NCBI GenBank assembly: GCA_937868545.1 | Contig: CALMMX010000196.1 | Location: forward strand, 1 to 35,836 | Origin: an uncultured Bacteroidota bacterium | Lineage (GTDB): Bacteria; Bacteroidota; Bacteroidia; B-17B0; Aurantibacillaceae | Direction: 5' to 3' | Length of the DNA: 35,836 bases | Part shown: piece after piece, positions 25,350-34,047 of the stretch | Position numbering within the stretch: position 1 is the stretch's first letter | How the letters are laid out: each line of letters starts with the position of its first letter | Position numbers and translations under genes: made by a program | The notes under the pieces: model-generated | Seen by the model: only the letters and a program-made list of their open reading frames with translations | Told to the model about the DNA's origin: nothing | The model's database searches: none

Positions 25350-26507
25350 TTATTCTACCCAGCTTTTATAATATTTTCCATCATCAATGCCCATTGCCTC
25401 TTCTGTAACTTTTAATGGTCTAAATGTATCAACCATTACAGCTAATTCTTTTGTTATGGTTTGTCCAATACTTCTTTCCATAGCTCCAGGAGCAGGCCCA
25501 TGTGGTATACCTTTAGGGTGTAGTGTAATATGACCTTGTTCAATGTTATTTCTACTCATAAAATCTCCATCTACATAATACAAAACTTCATCACTATCAA
25601 TATTACTGTGGTTGTAAGGAGCAGGAATAGCTTCAGGATGATAATCGTATAAACGTGGTACAAAAGAGCATACAACAAAAGTTGAAGTCTCAAATGTTTG
25701 ATGCACTGGAGGTGGTTGATGTACACGACCAGTTATTGGTTCAAAATTGTGAATGCTAAATGCATAAGGGAAGTTATACCCGTCCCAACCAACAACATCA
25801 AAAGGATGAGTTGCATAAACAAATTCATGCATCATTCCTTCTTTTTTTATTTTGATTATAAAATCACCTTTTTCATCATGGGTTTCAAGCTCAGTTGGTA
25901 ATTTAAAATCACGTTCGCAAAATGGTGAATGTTCAAGTAATTGACCAGATGAGCTTTTATAACGTTTAGGTGTGTAAAATGGTGCAAAAGATTCCACGTA
26001 AAACAATCTGTTTTCTGTAGTTTCAAATTCCATTTGATAAATCATACCACGCGGAATAATTAAGTAATCACCGTATTCAAAATCTATGTTACCCATAAAA
26101 GTTTTTAGTTTCCCTTTTCCTTTATGTATAAAAATCATTTCATCAGCATCAGCATTTTTATAAAAGTAGTTTTTCATACTTTCTTTAGGCGCAGCTAATC
26201 CAATATGGCAATCGCTATTAAATAAAACTGTTTTTCTGCTTTCTAAAAAATCGTTGGTAGGTTTAATTTCGAAACCTTTTAATAGTAATGATTTAATATT
26301 TTTATCAATAGCAACTTTCGGTTCAACAGAATAGCTTTTTAAAATTTCTTTTACTTGAGTTGGTCTATGAGTATGGTAAAGGAGTGATGAATGGCTATTA
26401 AAACCTTCTGTGCCAAATAACTGCTCGTAATAATAATTACCTTGAGGCGATTTAAATATTGTATGGCGCTTTTGAGGAATATTCCCTAAGTGATGATATA
26501 TTGGCAT
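25350..26507 (-). CDS. hmgA: Homogentisate 1,2-dioxygenase
   Basis: This 385-residue cytoplasmic Fe(II) enzyme opens the ring of homogentisate to maleylacetoacetate, one step after HppD. It has a cupin-type fold: an N-terminal domain (about 105-190, HIGLAAPKE, GDYLIIPRGMIYQMEF) and a C-terminal metal site with VHQTFETSTF, the Asp/Tyr-rich DYHPEAIPAPYNHSN, and GIPHGPAPGAMERS. His and Glu residues in these motifs are the likely iron ligands. It starts 5 bp after the trhO stop, so the two are co-transcribed. No maleylacetoacetate isomerase or fumarylacetoacetase gene lies in the window. Confidence 0.93.
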   Translation of the reverse strand: MPIYHHLGNIPQKRHTIFKSPQGNYYYEQLFGTEGFNSHSSLLYHTHRPTQVKEILKSYSVEPKVAIDKNIKSLLLKGFEIKPTNDFLESRKTVLFNSDCHIGLAAPKESMKNYFYKNADADEMIFIHKGKGKLKTFMGNIDFEYGDYLIIPRGMIYQMEFETTENRLFYVESFAPFYTPKRYKSSSGQLLEHSPFCERDFKLPTELETHDEKGDFIIKIKKEGMMHEFVYATHPFDVVGWDGYNFPYAFSIHNFEPITGRVHQPPPVHQTFETSTFVVCSFVPRLYDYHPEAIPAPYNHSNIDSDEVLYYVDGDFMSRNNIEQGHITLHPKGIPHGPAPGAMERSIGQTITKELAVMVDTFRPLKVTEEAMGIDDGKYYKSWVE

Positions 26508-26512
26508 AGTAG

Positions 26513-27589
26513 TTATTTTTGATTTAAAGATAAATCATTTTTTATAATCTCAGCTAAATTTGGTCTTAATCTACTTTTATAAACTGATAGACATTCTGGT
26601 CCATTCTTAACCCTTCCTTTTCTTAGTTCTCTTTGCATTTCAATAGGTAGAGCTGCAATGTTTTTACATTTAGGAGTACAACAACCTTCCATTTTTGTTG
26701 CGCATTCATCACATTGTATAAATAATAAATGACAATCATCGTTTTTGCAATTTACGTGTGTATCGCATGGTTTGCCACATTGATGGCATTTACTTAAAAT
26801 GTCATTAGTTATTCTCTCTCCTATGCGTTCATCAAATACAAAGTTAATGCCTCTAAATTTACTTTCTAAGCCTTTTTCTTTTACTTCTTCGGCATATTTA
26901 ATTATGCCTCCATGTAAATGATTTACATCTTTAAATCCTTTGTGTTTTAAGTAAGCACTTGCTTTTTCGCAACGTATACCTCCAGTGCAATACATTATTA
27001 CTTTTTTATCTTCTTGTCCTTTTAAGTGTTCTACAACTAATGGAAGTTCTTCTCTAAATGTATCCGCATCTGGGCAAAATGCATTGTCAAATCTTCCTAC
27101 TTCACTTTCGTAATGGTTGCGCATATCTACTACAATTGTATTTGGATCTTCAATAGCTTTATTAAATCCTTCAGCATTTAAGTAGGCGCCAGTATTTGAA
27201 GCGTTAAAATCTGGATCATTAATGCCATCAGCCACCACTTTTTCTTTAACTTTAATAATTAGTTTGTAAAACGATTTTCCGTTTCCATCTACTGCAATTT
27301 TAAAAGGAATATTATTGAAGCGTTCGTCTTTATATAATAAGGCAACAAAATTATCCCAGTTTTCTTTAGGAATACTCATTTGAGCATTTATACCTTCATG
27401 GGCAACGTAAATTCTTCCAAAACAATTAAAGCTGGTCCAATCAATAAATAATTGGTCTCTTAATTCTTTTGGATTTTCAATTTTAACATATCTGTAAAAT
27501 GAAAAGGTAACTCTTTCAATATTTTCTTGGGCTAATCGAGCTTTGAGCTCATCTTTGTTTATTCGGTTTCTTAATTCTGGCATTTTCAT
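26513..27589 (-). CDS. trhO: tRNA uridine(34) hydroxylase TrhO (rhodanese-like, YceA family)
   Basis: This ~358-residue enzyme makes 5-hydroxyuridine at tRNA wobble position 34 using O2. An N-terminal UPF0176 domain (about 25-120, WTSFNCFGRIYVAHEGINAQ) precedes a rhodanese domain with catalytic loop CTGGIRCEKAS (Cys near 201). A Cys-rich C-terminal region follows (CHQCGKPC, CHLLFIQCDEC, CCTPKC) and may bind metal. Possible starts are TTG 27595, ATG 27589 and ATG 27583; I take 27589. It is the first gene of the trhO > hmgA > hppD unit. A wobble-uridine enzyme next to tyrosine catabolism has no obvious functional reason. Confidence 0.9.
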   Translation of the reverse strand: MKMPELRNRINKDELKARLAQENIERVTFSFYRYVKIENPKELRDQLFIDWTSFNCFGRIYVAHEGINAQMSIPKENWDNFVALLYKDERFNNIPFKIAVDGNGKSFYKLIIKVKEKVVADGINDPDFNASNTGAYLNAEGFNKAIEDPNTIVVDMRNHYESEVGRFDNAFCPDADTFREELPLVVEHLKGQEDKKVIMYCTGGIRCEKASAYLKHKGFKDVNHLHGGIIKYAEEVKEKGLESKFRGINFVFDERIGERITNDILSKCHQCGKPCDTHVNCKNDDCHLLFIQCDECATKMEGCCTPKCKNIAALPIEMQRELRKGRVKNGPECLSVYKSRLRPNLAEIIKNDLSLNQK

Positions 27590-27757
27590 AAGCAAAAAAA
27601 TCAGCTTTTATAGCCACATGTGCAACATTCGCTCCTTTTAATAAGAGTTAAAAGAAGATTATTTGTTGTACATAATAGATATAATTGCAGGTTATACTAT
27701 TTTTTTATAAGTTAATAATAACAAAACGTTTGATTTTTAAATCAGCACATTTTTAAT

Positions 27758-27765
27758 TACGTTTG
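27758..27765 (+). promoter_or_regulatory. Candidate promoter -7 element for the threonine dehydrogenase gene
   Basis: TACGTTTG fits the Bacteroidota -7 consensus TAnnTTTG, 40 bp before the ATG at 27806. A TTTG lies upstream at 27729-27732, but the 25-bp gap is longer than usual. The overlapping minus-strand word TACCTTTG (27773-27766) also fits and could serve trhO, so the intergenic region may hold divergent promoters. Confidence 0.35.
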
Positions 27766-27805
27766 CAAAGGTAGTTAAAAACTCAAAAAATTACTTATTT
27801 TAATT

Positions 27806-28747
27806 ATGTATAATAAAGAAGATAAAATATTAATTATTGGTGCTGGCGGTCAAATTGGGATTGAATTAGCTCAAGAGCTTAGTTTGCTATATAGTAATAA
27901 TAATGTAATTGTGGCAGATTTAAAGCCAATTGTTGCCTTACCAAATAATCCATTTGAAGTGTTAGATGTATTAAACAAGGAGGCATTGTTTTCAATTGTT
28001 AAAAAACATAGTATTAAGCAAGTGTATTTATTAGCGGCCTTGTTATCTGCAACTGGTGAGCAAAATCCTATGTTTGCCTGGAAGCTAAACATGGAGGGCT
28101 TATTTAATGTGTTAGATTTAGCCAAAGAAAAACATATAAATAAAGTATATTGGCCAAGTTCTATTGCTGTATTTGGACCAACTACTCCTAGAATTGATAC
28201 CCCACAATATACGGTAATGGAACCATCAACTATTTACGGAATCAGTAAACAAGCTGGTGAACGTTGGTGTGAATGGTATTTTAAGAAATTTGGAGTAGAT
28301 GTAAGAAGTCTTCGTTATCCTGGGTTAATTGGCTGGAAATCTGCACCAGGCGGTGGAACTACCGATTATGCTGTACATATTTTTCATGAGGCACTTAAAC
28401 ACAAATCTTATGAGTGTTTTTTGTCGGAAAACACTGCTTTACCTATGATGCACATGGAGGATGCAATAAGAGCAACTATAGAAATTATGCACGCACCTTC
28501 AGAAAATATAAAAATAAGAGGAAGTTATAATTTAGCTGGTATAAGTTTTACACCTGCTCAAATCGCTTCAGAAATCCAAAAATTTATCCCAGAATTTAAA
28601 ATTTCGTATAAACCAGATTTTAGACAGGATATTGCAAATAGTTGGCCTCAAAGCATTTCTGAAATTAATGCCAATAATGATTGGGGTTGGTCAGCTAAAT
28701 ACAACCTTTCGTCGTTGGTTGAAAACATGTTGAAAAACTTGGCATAA
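27806..28747 (+). CDS. L-threonine 3-dehydrogenase, SDR/epimerase-like type
   Basis: This is a 313-residue NAD-dependent enzyme of the extended SDR (NAD-epimerase) family. GAGGQIG at 12-18 binds NAD, and Tyr144-x3-Lys148 (YGISK) with the SS pair at 118-119 forms the catalytic set. It is assigned to the SDR-type L-threonine 3-dehydrogenase, not a sugar epimerase, because of YWPSSIAVFG, the PGGGTTDYAV block (181-190) and LPMMHMEDAIRAT. I recall these from the Flavobacterium-type enzyme. It oxidises L-threonine to 2-amino-3-ketobutyrate; the usual partner, 2-amino-3-ketobutyrate CoA ligase, is not in the window. It diverges from trhO with a 216-bp gap. Confidence 0.88.
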   Translation: MYNKEDKILIIGAGGQIGIELAQELSLLYSNNNVIVADLKPIVALPNNPFEVLDVLNKEALFSIVKKHSIKQVYLLAALLSATGEQNPMFAWKLNMEGLFNVLDLAKEKHINKVYWPSSIAVFGPTTPRIDTPQYTVMEPSTIYGISKQAGERWCEWYFKKFGVDVRSLRYPGLIGWKSAPGGGTTDYAVHIFHEALKHKSYECFLSENTALPMMHMEDAIRATIEIMHAPSENIKIRGSYNLAGISFTPAQIASEIQKFIPEFKISYKPDFRQDIANSWPQSISEINANNDWGWSAKYNLSSLVENMLKNLA

Positions 28748-28936
28748 AAAATGTCTATTTTCTGTAACTTTTTAAAACTGATGTAAGTTTAATTGTCAAA
28801 AGAAATTTAAAAAATTACTATTTTATTTTTTTTGAAACTTTATCGATGAAATTAATCTTTTAGTCTAAAAAATATTGTTAAATTCAATAAATAAAATTAA
28901 TTTAGTAAATAAGTATTTTGTTAAAATTGTACTCAT

Positions 28937-29830
28937 ATGAGAAAAATATATTTAATAGTCATTTTTTTAGTTTACCAAATTAGCCAAGGCCAATCTCAAT
29001 CCTATGAATTAGGCGGTGCTTCAGGTAAAGATACCGTTAATTTAATTGATGCCTTAGGTAAAAAACAAGGTAAATGGATTTTAAAAGGTAAACACAAACC
29101 TGGTTCTTGCTATGCTCCAGAGCAAAAAGCTGAGGAAGGAAAGTATGCTGATAATCGTAAAATTGGTAAGTGGTTAGAGTATTACTGTAATGGTAATATG
29201 AAAAATCAATTAACTTTCCAAAATGGTCGTCCTGATGGTTATGCTATTATGTATCATGAAAATGGTAAAATTTCAGAAGAAGGAAATTGGAAAAATAATC
29301 GTTGGACAGGTCCTTATAAGTTATATTATGAAAATGGTCAACCGCAACATGAATTTAATTTTAATGCTAGTGGAAAAAGAGAAGGGCCTGTTAAATATTT
29401 CTATGAAAACGGTCAATTAGCTATAGAAGGAAATTTTGTTAATGGAAAAGAGGCTGGTGTTATTAAAGAATATCATGAAAATGGAGATATAAAAGCTGAA
29501 AAAACATTTAATGATGGTAATGTTGATGTAGCTACTATTAAAGAATATGCTCCTAAAAAACCAATTGTTAAAACTGTAGAAAAAATTGAAGGTCCTAAAG
29601 TTGTATTAAAACCAGATGAAAAAGTTAATGGCGCTTCAAAAGGTCCGTTAGTATTAAATGGTCAAAATATTACTTATAACAAAAACAAGCAAATTACTAA
29701 AGATGGTGTTTTTAAAGATAATCGTTTAATGGATGGTAAAGCATACATTTATGATGTAAATGGTATTTTGCAAAGAATTTCAGTTTACAAAAACGGAAAT
29801 TATGTTGGAGATGCCCCTATAGAAAATTAA
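28937..29830 (+). CDS. Secreted YwqK/MORN-repeat protein
   Basis: This is a 297-residue exported protein with a signal peptide whose likely cut after ISQG leaves Gln at the mature N-terminus. Residues about 40-190 hold six or so MORN/YwqK-type repeats (G-K-W-x-x-Y-Y-x-N-G, then E-G-x-[WF]-x-N-x-[RK] patterns such as YHENGKISEEGNW, YYENGQPQ and FYENGQLAIEGNF). After a Lys/Pro-rich linker, another repeat pair lies at the C-terminus (DGVFKDNRLMDGKAYIYD). Database names such as 'YwqK family antitoxin' are misleading for exported Bacteroidota members. No toxin gene is adjacent. The function is unknown; a periplasmic or surface structural role is likely. It ends before a strong terminator. Confidence 0.8.
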   Translation: MRKIYLIVIFLVYQISQGQSQSYELGGASGKDTVNLIDALGKKQGKWILKGKHKPGSCYAPEQKAEEGKYADNRKIGKWLEYYCNGNMKNQLTFQNGRPDGYAIMYHENGKISEEGNWKNNRWTGPYKLYYENGQPQHEFNFNASGKREGPVKYFYENGQLAIEGNFVNGKEAGVIKEYHENGDIKAEKTFNDGNVDVATIKEYAPKKPIVKTVEKIEGPKVVLKPDEKVNGASKGPLVLNGQNITYNKNKQITKDGVFKDNRLMDGKAYIYDVNGILQRISVYKNGNYVGDAPIEN

Positions 29831-29858
29831 AAGTATTTAAAGATATTTAAGATAAGAG

Positions 29859-29885
29859 AGACGGTTAATTACCGTCTTTTTTTAT
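29859..29885 (+). terminator. Rho-independent terminator after the MORN-repeat gene
   Basis: AGACGGT (29859-29865) pairs with ACCGTCT (29871-29877) around loop TAATT and runs into seven T residues. It separates this gene from cysS. Confidence 0.85.
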
Positions 29886-29909
29886 TACATTTAAAATCTT
29901 AAAATTAGT

Positions 29910-31373
29910 ATGGAAAAGTTATTTATATACAATACGCTTAGTAGAAAAAAAGAAGAGTTTAAGGCTATAAATCCACCATTTGTTGGAATGTATGTTTGTG
30001 GACCTACAGTTTATAGTGATGTGCATTTAGGTAATTGTAGAACATTTATGTCTTTTGATATAATTTATAGATATTTATTGCATTTAGGCTATAAAGTACG
30101 TTATGTAAGAAATATTACAGATGCTGGACATTTAGAAAGTGATGGGGATGTTGGCGAAGATAAAATTTCCAAAAAAGCAAAATTGGCTCAATTAGAACCA
30201 ATGGAAATTGTTCAGAAATATACTGTTGGCTTTAGAGATATAATGGCACTATTTAATGCTTTGCCACCTAGTATTGAACCTACTGCAACAGGACATATTA
30301 TAGAACAACAAGAGATTGCCAAAAAAATTATTGAAAAAGGCTTAGCCTACGAACACAATGGTAGCGTTTATTTTGATGTTGAAAAATACGCTAAGGATAA
30401 TAATTATACTGCACTTACAGGAAGAAAACTTGACGAATTACTTGAAAATACAAGGGATTTAGATGGTCAACAAGATAAAAAAGGACGTTTGGATTTTGCA
30501 TTATGGATTAAAGCAAAGCCTGAGCATTTAATGAAATGGCCTAGTCCTTGGGGTGTTGGTTTTCCTGGTTGGCATATCGAATGTTCTGCTATGAGCACAA
30601 AATATTTAGGTGAGCAATTCGATTTACATGGTGGGGGAATGGATTTACAAGCAACACATCATACAAATGAAATTGCACAAAATGTAGCTTATTGTGGAAA
30701 AACACCTGCAAATTATTGGATGCATACAAATATGCTTACTGTAAACGGGCAAAAAATGAGTAAATCTTTAGGCAATAGTTTTTTACCTATGGAATTATTT
30801 ACTGGTAACCATCCTTTATTAACTAAAGGTTTCAGTCCAATGGCAGTTAGATTTTTTATGATGCAAACGCATTATAGAAGTACTTTAGATTTTAGTAATG
30901 AGGCATTAACAGCATCTGAAAAAGGCTATCAAAAATTAATGGAAGCATATAAAACATTGCAAACATTAACTCCATCGGCAAATGCAAACGAAGATCTTAA
31001 AGCATTAGAAAGAAATTGTTATGAGGCCATGAATGATGATTTTAATACACCAGTATTAATTGCTCATTTATTTGATGCTATTAGAATAATTAATTCTGCA
31101 AATGATAAAAAACTATTTGTAACAAAAGAGGATATACAACTATTGAATAATATTTATCAGTATTTTGTATTTGATGTTATGGGATTAAAGAAAGAGGAAG
31201 AATCTGGTAAATCTAATGTGGCACTCGAAAATGTTATGAAATTAGTGTTGGATTTAAGAGCTAAAGCTAAGAATAATAAAGATTTTGCAACTTCTGATGA
31301 AATAAGAAATAGATTAACAGAAGCTAATATTCAAGTAAAAGATGGTAAAGATGGTTCGTCTTGGAGTATTTAA
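29910..31373 (+). CDS. cysS: Cysteine-tRNA ligase
   Basis: This 487-residue class I aminoacyl-tRNA synthetase joins cysteine to tRNA-Cys. The zinc and HIGH region is CGPTVYSDVHLGN (Cys30, HLGN 39-42). The other zinc ligands are in GWHIECSAMS and ATHHTNEIAQ. The KMSKS loop is GQKMSKSLGN near residue 280. The C-terminal DALR-type helical domain and the final KDGxxxxWSI are complete, so the gene is full length. The start ATG lies just after the upstream terminator, and the promoter must be in the short gap or be supplied by read-through. The next gene (glutaminyl cyclase) begins 13 bp after the stop. Confidence 0.97.
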   Translation: MEKLFIYNTLSRKKEEFKAINPPFVGMYVCGPTVYSDVHLGNCRTFMSFDIIYRYLLHLGYKVRYVRNITDAGHLESDGDVGEDKISKKAKLAQLEPMEIVQKYTVGFRDIMALFNALPPSIEPTATGHIIEQQEIAKKIIEKGLAYEHNGSVYFDVEKYAKDNNYTALTGRKLDELLENTRDLDGQQDKKGRLDFALWIKAKPEHLMKWPSPWGVGFPGWHIECSAMSTKYLGEQFDLHGGGMDLQATHHTNEIAQNVAYCGKTPANYWMHTNMLTVNGQKMSKSLGNSFLPMELFTGNHPLLTKGFSPMAVRFFMMQTHYRSTLDFSNEALTASEKGYQKLMEAYKTLQTLTPSANANEDLKALERNCYEAMNDDFNTPVLIAHLFDAIRIINSANDKKLFVTKEDIQLLNNIYQYFVFDVMGLKKEEESGKSNVALENVMKLVLDLRAKAKNNKDFATSDEIRNRLTEANIQVKDGKDGSSWSI

Positions 31374-31386
31374 TAAAGTTTATACG

Positions 31387-32220
31387 ATGAGAAATAAAGG
31401 TATTATATGCTCGGTTTTATTTGCCACTTTTTTAATTTCATGTGGGCCAGATAAACCAAAGGAAGTAAAAAATGTAGAAGTTCCACCAGTAGTGGAAACT
31501 CCTAAAACTCCTGTAATTACTTATAGTTTAGTCAATACCTTTCCACATAATATAAATTCATTTACTGAAGGCTTTTTGGTTAATGATGGAAAGTTATTTG
31601 AAAGTACAGGTGCCCCCGAAAATTTACCTCAAACAAAATCGTTGTTTGGTATAGTGGATTTAAAAACAGGGAACATTGATACAAAAGTAGAAATTGATAA
31701 ATCTCTTTATTTTGGAGAAGGCATTTGTATACTTAAAAACAAAATATATCAGTTAACCTATAAAAACCAAACTGCTTTTGTTTATGATGCTAAAACATTT
31801 AAAAACATTGGTAAATATTCTTATCAAAATAGAGAAGGTTGGGGTTTAACAACTGATGGAAAGAATTTAATTATGAGTGATGGCACCAATTTTCTAACTT
31901 TTTTTGATGAAAATTTTAATGTTACCAAAACGCTTGATGTTGCAGAAAATGGCTATGCTGTTGATTATTTAAATGAACTTGAGTACATCAATGGATTTAT
32001 TTATGCAAATATTTACACTACGCACGATGTTGTGAAGATTGACCCTGCAACAGGTGATGTAGTTGGTAAAATGGATTTAAGTAATTTGTTTCAAGCTAGT
32101 AGGGAAAAGAATATGTATGCTTTAGAAACAAATGGAATTGCTTATGATTCAATAAGTAATAAAATTTATGTTACTGGAAAAATGTGGCCAAGTATTTATG
32201 AAATAAATTTTGCTCACTAA
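31387..32220 (+). CDS. Glutaminyl-peptide cyclotransferase, plant/bacterial type, lipoprotein
   Basis: This is a 277-residue protein of the glutamine cyclotransferase family (PF05096), a five-bladed beta-propeller enzyme that turns N-terminal Gln into pyroglutamate. ATG 31387 is chosen over the frame-open ATG at 31342 because it avoids overlap with cysS. It directly begins a lipoprotein signal with lipobox LISC, so the enzyme is probably a periplasm-facing lipoprotein. A Lys/Pro/Val linker follows, then family motifs HNINSFTEGFLV, LFESTGAPEN, YFGEGICI, LTYKNQ, REGWGLTTDG, LNELEYINGFIYAN and LETNGIAYD. It sits between cysS and a T9SS cargo gene whose mature protein should begin with Gln, a likely substrate. 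Confidence 0.9.
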   Translation: MRNKGIICSVLFATFLISCGPDKPKEVKNVEVPPVVETPKTPVITYSLVNTFPHNINSFTEGFLVNDGKLFESTGAPENLPQTKSLFGIVDLKTGNIDTKVEIDKSLYFGEGICILKNKIYQLTYKNQTAFVYDAKTFKNIGKYSYQNREGWGLTTDGKNLIMSDGTNFLTFFDENFNVTKTLDVAENGYAVDYLNELEYINGFIYANIYTTHDVVKIDPATGDVVGKMDLSNLFQASREKNMYALETNGIAYDSISNKIYVTGKMWPSIYEINFAH

Positions 32221-32234
32221 ATTATAATATAGAA

Positions 32235-34001
32235 ATGACTACTTTAAAAATGAGATTAAGTTTTATTTCTATCATTGGTTTAGTTTTTTTATCATTTCAC
32301 ACTTCCTTTTCTCAAGTAAATTCTTGCATTGAATCTGAAATAAATTCAGTATCCTACAGAACAAATTATTTAAACTCTTTAAATGTTCTTAGTAAGGACA
32401 CTAATTATTTATATAATGTTATACCTACTAGTGGTTTTCAAAATTCTAAAATTTTGAGTTTACCACATTTCCCTTACCCAATATTATTTATACATGGAAT
32501 TTATAGTAGTGCTGATACATGGCTGCCATTTTTTAATTATGCTATTAGTAAAGGTTGGAGTTATGGAGGACAAACTAATTTTTGTTTGAATTCTGATAAT
32601 GATTTGGTGTATTCAAATATAACTAATGCAGGCACAACTGATATAAAGGATTATACGGCAAGCTTAACAAATGCAGATTTTTATTTATTGAATTTTAATG
32701 TTGATGCTGACGGAACTGTATATGGAGGAAGTTATAACACCGCTACCCAAAGTAACCAAGCTGCTATTAAAAAACAAGGTGTTGCTGTAAAGGCGGCTAT
32801 TAAACATATATTAGAAACAACTGGTAAAAATAAAGTAGTTATAGTTTCTCATTCTATGGGAGGATTAGCCTCAAGAGAATATTTACAAAATCCGGTTAAT
32901 TGGCAAGATGATGGAGAACATCATATTGCAAAATTGGTTACACTTGGCACTCCACATGGTGGTAGTAATATTAGTGGCACGAGTTTATCTACCTTTTTTA
33001 CTGGCATAGATGAAAAATCTGATGCAATGAGGGATTTGAGAAAATCATATTTTTATTCGGGAGACCCAGGAGTTTATTTATTTGGTGGGGTAGAAATAAA
33101 ATCTGTAATGCGCGATAATATTTTTGGTTTTTATAATTATGATGTGAGTTGTAATGCTGTAGATAGTGAATTGGTAATTGGTTTAAATCACAAATCAATT
33201 CCTTCTAATTTAGATTATTGCGCTGTTATTGGCGATTGGTCCTTGGATCCTGCTGGTCCTGGAGATGGAGCAGTGGATGTAAACCAAGCTCAACCAAAAA
33301 ATTATTTACCAATTGTTTCCGAAACTTTTGTGGTGCCTGTAAATCATACTGCAATACAATCTCAAACAAATACAGTTTTTCAAGCATTTGATGAGCCTGA
33401 TGATTCTAATCTTGCATATGAAGTTAAACTTTCAGAATCATATAATGGTTTTTTATCTTTACAAGCACCTGATGGAAAATATTTAAATGATATTGATAAT
33501 TATGTTTTTTCTATCGCTGCATCTGCCAGTATTATAGCCAGCTTTAGCAATTTTGTACTCCCAAAAACACATATTAAAATTATTAATGCACAATCTCAAG
33601 AATTAATGTATCATGACTCTGTCAGTAATTTTTCGTTTGTAACTCCTAAAATTTGGTTGCCAAGAGGGAATTATATTTTAGAAATGTCTGGTAATCCAAC
33701 TGCCGATAGTTGGCAATATCCGTATAATTTTAAAATTGATTTAACAGGTAAAAAAAGCAGCTTGAATTTATATCCTAATCCTACTGCGGGTTCTTTGCAA
33801 TTTTCATATTGTAATTTAAGTGAATCATTAGCAAATATTGCTATTTACAACCAGTTTGGTGAAAAAATAAAGGAAGAAAATAATGTGAAATTAAATATGC
33901 CTATTTTAGTTGAAGATTTAAGTAGCGGAATTTATTTTTTATCGGTTACTCAAAATGGAACGAGCATTGGCAATTTTAAATTCGTTAAAGTGAAAGAATA
34001 A
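32235..34001 (+). CDS. T9SS-secreted lipase-like alpha/beta hydrolase
   Basis: This is a 588-residue secreted hydrolase. The signal peptide (about 1-26) ends in TSFS before Gln27. The catalytic domain has the oxyanion segment LFIHGIYSSADTW (84-96), nucleophile elbow SHSMGG with Ser207, and GTPHGG (238-243), typical of PGAP1/lipase-type enzymes. Asp344 or Asp348 and His371 (VPVNHTAI) are probable triad members. After an unassigned beta region, the C-terminus is a T9SS type A sorting domain (LYPNPTAG, SSGIYFLSV, final FKFVKVKE). It probably acts on lipids or esters outside the cell. It lies 14 bp after the glutaminyl cyclase gene, so the two are likely co-transcribed. ATG 32250 (MRLSF) is an alternative start. 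Confidence 0.85.
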   Translation: MTTLKMRLSFISIIGLVFLSFHTSFSQVNSCIESEINSVSYRTNYLNSLNVLSKDTNYLYNVIPTSGFQNSKILSLPHFPYPILFIHGIYSSADTWLPFFNYAISKGWSYGGQTNFCLNSDNDLVYSNITNAGTTDIKDYTASLTNADFYLLNFNVDADGTVYGGSYNTATQSNQAAIKKQGVAVKAAIKHILETTGKNKVVIVSHSMGGLASREYLQNPVNWQDDGEHHIAKLVTLGTPHGGSNISGTSLSTFFTGIDEKSDAMRDLRKSYFYSGDPGVYLFGGVEIKSVMRDNIFGFYNYDVSCNAVDSELVIGLNHKSIPSNLDYCAVIGDWSLDPAGPGDGAVDVNQAQPKNYLPIVSETFVVPVNHTAIQSQTNTVFQAFDEPDDSNLAYEVKLSESYNGFLSLQAPDGKYLNDIDNYVFSIAASASIIASFSNFVLPKTHIKIINAQSQELMYHDSVSNFSFVTPKIWLPRGNYILEMSGNPTADSWQYPYNFKIDLTGKKSSLNLYPNPTAGSLQFSYCNLSESLANIAIYNQFGEKIKEENNVKLNMPILVEDLSSGIYFLSVTQNGTSIGNFKFVKVKE

Positions 34002-34047
34002 ATTAATGAAATTGCTATATTATATATAATTACAATTATTCAAACTT

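Noticed and set aside
28937-29830. Antitoxin of a toxin-antitoxin pair (YwqK naming)
   Set aside because: The protein has a signal peptide and there is no adjacent toxin gene; the name derives from the repeat family only.
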